From NCBI GenBank assembly GCA_023458055.1, contig JAEXAW010000038.1, positions 1 through 23,065 on the forward strand: DNA of 23,065 bases, read 5' to 3'. The notes under the pieces are model-generated. The model saw only the letters and a list, made by a program, of their open reading frames with translations, did no database searches and was not told where the DNA came from. Position 1 is the stretch's first letter. Each line of letters opens with the position of its first letter. A program made the translations under genes and the position numbers. Below are positions 21,084-23,065 of this stretch, piece by piece. Source of the DNA: Pseudomonadota bacterium (GTDB lineage: Bacteria > Pseudomonadota > Alphaproteobacteria > Sphingomonadales > Sphingomonadaceae).

Positions 21084-22685
21084 TTATTTTTTTCTTTCTT
21101 CAATGAGTTTATTATATTCATCTTCTAGTTTTTTTCTTTCCTCTTTAGGTATCTCCATTGCTAGTCTAGAACTTATGGAAGATATTCTAAAATCAAGTAA
21201 TAAACTATTTCTATCCTTGCCATTTATTGTCTTCTTATTTCTACTTTTGTATTGTGATAAATTACCTTTAAAACTTTTGATTCTTTTATCTTCTATAATT
21301 AAAAGTGTATCTGCTAAGTTATTTATAAACTCCTCATCATGACTTACAAATATAAATGGTCTATCATAAGATTTCAATAGATTTTCCAAGCTTTCTATAG
21401 CATTTATATCTAAAAAGTTTGTTGGTTCATCAAAAATAAGATAGTTAAAATCAGATGTTAATATTTTAGCCAATTTTACCTTGGCTTTTTCTCCATCACT
21501 TAAAATACTTACAATCTTGTAGACATCATTAGTCTTAAATCCTAATCTTGCAAGGACAATCCTTGTCATTGTTTCGTCATGTATAGACGTATTTAATACA
21601 TTTGATAGAATATCAGCGTCCTCTTCTAAAATATCACTCATTTGACTAAAATAACCTATTTTAAGATTTGGATGCACCCATACATTTTCTTTACAGAGAA
21701 TCATATTTAAAAGTGTAGTTTTCCCACTTCCATTTTCTCCTATAAGAGCTACTTTAGAATTATTTTGTATTTGAAAGTTTGATTTTTCAAATAAAATCTT
21801 ATTTCCAAACTCTTTATTTAGCTTTTCTCCTCTTATCAAAATTTTAGAGTGTAGTCGTTTATTATCAGGAATGGATAGTTGTATTTCTGTATCTTCTTTA
21901 GGTTTTTCTTTTACTTCTAGTTTATTTATTCTGGACTCTACAGATTTTACTTGTTTATCTAGTTTTTTCTTGTTTTCTTGACCGCCCATCTTATGGAGTC
22001 TTGCTTCTGAGTTTCCCATCCTTTTAGGCGTGGTTCTTACTTTTGATGATTGGTCTTTTATATTGCTAGCTAAATTTTCAAGTCTTCTTTTTTCTTTTAT
22101 AAAATTTGAATACTCTTTTTCGTTAAACTTAAGTCTTCTCTCTCTTTCTTCAAGATAGAATTTGTAGTCCCCATTATATTCTTCAATTTTTCCGTTCTTT
22201 AATTCTAAAATCTTTTTACAAGTTTTATTTATGAAATCACGATCATGCGAAATTAAAAGGTATCCAATTTTTCTGGAGTTTAGCTTTCCTATAAGTTCTT
22301 CCTTTTGCTTTAAGTCTAAGTGAGATGTAGGCTCGTCGATTAATAGAAATTTAAAACTATCTGATAATAGGTCTGTTAGCTTTAATCTTTGTTCTTCGCC
22401 TGGACTGTAGTTGTCATTAGCCCTTAACTCTGATTTAGAGTAGATTTCATCAGAAAAGTATTTGACTTTACTGTCATAATTTAATAAATAACCCAGTTCT
22501 CTATCCACTCTTACTTGACCAGTACAGTCTTTATCTAAGCCTAATATTATTCTTAAAAGAGTAGTTTTACCCGTTCCATTCTCACCTATTAAGGCTATCT
22601 TATCATTTTCATCTATTGATAAACTATCAATTTCAAATAGTCTTCTATCTGGCAAAGTTTTTATTAAGTTTTTTATATATATCAT
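21084..22685 (-). CDS. ABC-F ATPase, antibiotic-resistance (Vga/Msr/Lsa-like) type
   Basis: This 533-residue protein has two ABC nucleotide-binding domains and no membrane segment. Domain 1 has Walker A GENGTGKTT (34-42), signature YSPGE (93-97), Walker B LLIDEPTSHLD (114-124) and SHDRD (146-150). Domain 2 has GENGSGKTT (316-324), LSDGE (395-399) and LIFDEPTNFLD (416-426). The long helical linker between them (about 185-275, with TPKRMGNSEARLHKMGGQ) is the part that enters the ribosome in resistance-type ABC-F proteins such as VgaA and MsrE, which expel drugs from the peptidyl-transferase region. Length and linker fit that group better than housekeeping EttA/Uup types. The drug range cannot be read from sequence. 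It has its own promoter, leader peptide and terminator inside the phage head operon. Confidence 0.9.
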   Translation of the reverse strand: MIYIKNLIKTLPDRRLFEIDSLSIDENDKIALIGENGTGKTTLLRIILGLDKDCTGQVRVDRELGYLLNYDSKVKYFSDEIYSKSELRANDNYSPGEEQRLKLTDLLSDSFKFLLIDEPTSHLDLKQKEELIGKLNSRKIGYLLISHDRDFINKTCKKILELKNGKIEEYNGDYKFYLEERERRLKFNEKEYSNFIKEKRRLENLASNIKDQSSKVRTTPKRMGNSEARLHKMGGQENKKKLDKQVKSVESRINKLEVKEKPKEDTEIQLSIPDNKRLHSKILIRGEKLNKEFGNKILFEKSNFQIQNNSKVALIGENGSGKTTLLNMILCKENVWVHPNLKIGYFSQMSDILEEDADILSNVLNTSIHDETMTRIVLARLGFKTNDVYKIVSILSDGEKAKVKLAKILTSDFNYLIFDEPTNFLDINAIESLENLLKSYDRPFIFVSHDEEFINNLADTLLIIEDKRIKSFKGNLSQYKSRNKKTINGKDRNSLLLDFRISSISSRLAMEIPKEERKKLEDEYNKLIEERKK

Positions 22686-22726
22686 AAATCCTCCTATACT
22701 TTTTTGAGAGGATTTCTTTTCCTCTC
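22686..22726 (-). promoter_or_regulatory. Putative translational attenuator of the ABC-F gene
   Basis: On the minus strand segment 1 (GAGAGGA, 22720-22726, touching the leader stop) pairs with segment 2 (TCCTCTC, 22706-22712). Segment 2 can instead pair as AAATCCTC (22708-22715) with segment 3, GAGGATTT (22686-22693), which contains the Shine-Dalgarno of the ABC-F gene. The two pairings exclude each other. No T run follows the hairpin, so translational control is more likely than transcription termination. Confidence 0.65.
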
Positions 22727-22759
22727 TTAGTTATTTAGAAAACTATTTGTATTAATCAT
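22727..22759 (-). CDS. Ten-residue leader peptide upstream of the ABC-F gene
   Basis: The short frame reads MINTNSFLNN and then TAA. AGGAGGT (22768-22774) stands nine bases before the ATG, an excellent ribosome-binding site for so short a frame. Its stop codon abuts the first arm of the alternative RNA structure. Short leaders of this type control many ribosome-targeting resistance genes by drug-dependent stalling. Confidence 0.7.
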   Translation of the reverse strand: MINTNSFLNN

Positions 22760-22785
22760 TTATCTGTACCTCCTAATACTATTTT

Positions 22786-22816
22786 ATTATATATACCCTA
22801 TTTAGAACACAATCAA
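22786..22816 (-). promoter_or_regulatory. Promoter of the ABC-F unit inside the TerL 3' end
   Basis: On the minus strand TTGATT (22811-22816) is followed after 17 bases by TATATA (22788-22793), or after 19 by TATAAT (22786-22791). The -35 box lies in the last codons of TerL. This would start a transcript just before the leader peptide ribosome-binding site. Confidence 0.6.
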
Positions 22817-23065
22817 CCCCCTATCATCATAAACTGATTCACTTGCATCATTCCCACACCTTATGGCCCTATCAAGTGCCATAATTGTAGCAATAACCCC
22901 ATCTATCTTTTCTGTAGACTTTTCTTTATCTGCTTTAATGTTTCCAGCAGGATCAGTTCGTATGAAGATATTATCCATCATCCACCTTAGAACTGGATGA
23001 CCTCCATGGGCTATTTTTCTTTCAAGTGTAAGTTTCATTAATTCTTTTGTTGGTGGAGACATATC
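22802..23065 (-). CDS. Terminase large subunit, C-terminal part (runs off the window)
   Basis: The last 87 codons of TerL are present, open to the right edge (…DMSPPTKELMKLTLERKIAH). The segments GGHPVLRWMMDNIFIRTDPA, KSTEKIDGVIATIMALDRAI and ESVYDDRGLIVF are the conserved end of HK97-type large terminases, including the nuclease-domain aspartate in KIDGV. TerL packages DNA into the prohead with ATP and cuts the concatemer. Portal normally follows it directly, but here the ABC-F unit intervenes. Confidence 0.93.
   Translation of the reverse strand, partial: DMSPPTKELMKLTLERKIAHGGHPVLRWMMDNIFIRTDPAGNIKADKEKSTEKIDGVIATIMALDRAIRCGNDASESVYDDRGLIVF

Noticed and set aside
21049..21342. Plus-strand open frame overlapping the ABC-F 3' end
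   Set aside because: It is antisense to well-conserved ABC-F sequence, begins in the terminator hairpin, and its hydrophobic product results from the A/T-rich complement.
22700..22726. The leader hairpin as an intrinsic terminator
   Set aside because: On the minus strand the stem is followed by A, not T, and on the plus strand there is no gene to terminate and no proper T run.
1..23065. CRISPR arrays, tRNA genes, integrase or origin
   Set aside because: I saw no regularly spaced direct repeats, no tRNA-like cloverleaf and no recombinase gene. The lysogeny and integration module is presumably outside the window.

Overview
The window is AT-rich, gene-dense and codes almost entirely on the minus strand. 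It looks like the late half of a siphophage-type prophage in a low-GC Firmicute. The amidase with a Cpl-7-type wall-binding domain, the AT-rich codon use and the style of the phage genes suggest a Gram-positive anaerobic coccus or relative (Peptoniphilaceae/Tissierellia). That host call is an inference. No 16S, tRNA or housekeeping gene is present to anchor it.

Read from right to left, which is the direction of transcription, the phage part is a standard HK97-like head and non-contractile tail order: TerL C-terminus (right edge), portal, ClpP-like prohead protease, major capsid protein, head-tail connector, head-tail joining protein, HK97 gp10-like protein, tail terminator-like protein, major tail protein, tail assembly chaperone with a programmed -1 frameshift (gpG/gpGT), tape measure, small tail protein, tail hub-like protein, tail fibre-like protein, holin, amidase, one orphan gene, then a strong terminator at 4291-4336.

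Two blocks of non-structural cargo interrupt this order. Cargo 1 (about 21052-22816) lies between TerL and portal. It is an ABC-F protein of the antibiotic-resistance type with its own promoter, a 10-codon leader peptide, alternative RNA pairings that can hide its Shine-Dalgarno, and its own terminator. Cargo 2 (about 13095-15289) lies between the tail chaperone and the tape measure. It has two divergently controlled but co-directional units: lipoprotein - DUF2975 membrane protein - XRE regulator behind a promoter with twin palindromic operators, and DinJ/YafQ toxin-antitoxin - 57-residue membrane protein behind a consensus promoter with an operator palindrome. Both blocks end in nearly the same terminator joined to the Shine-Dalgarno of the next phage gene. 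Both of those downstream genes have unusual start codons: AUA for portal and UUG for tape measure.

A second repeated non-coding element of about 90-100 bp (a TGACCTA/TAGGTCA stem with an inner hairpin, plus a conserved downstream part) sits at two tail-gene boundaries, just upstream of the major tail protein and of the small tail protein after the tape measure. At the first site the first 12 codons of the major tail gene are present twice, differing only at synonymous positions.

The left end (1-4260) is a decaying accessory zone: a type III-like Mod methyltransferase fragment, a KilA-N gene cut by one amber codon at a probable Trp position, an intact TaqI/Eco57I-like adenine methyltransferase, and a GHKL (MORC/MutL-like) ATPase that stops very early. 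The methyltransferase-ATPase pair resembles predicted restriction/defence systems. The mix of intact and broken genes suggests that the prophage-chromosome boundary or a recombination hot spot lies here.
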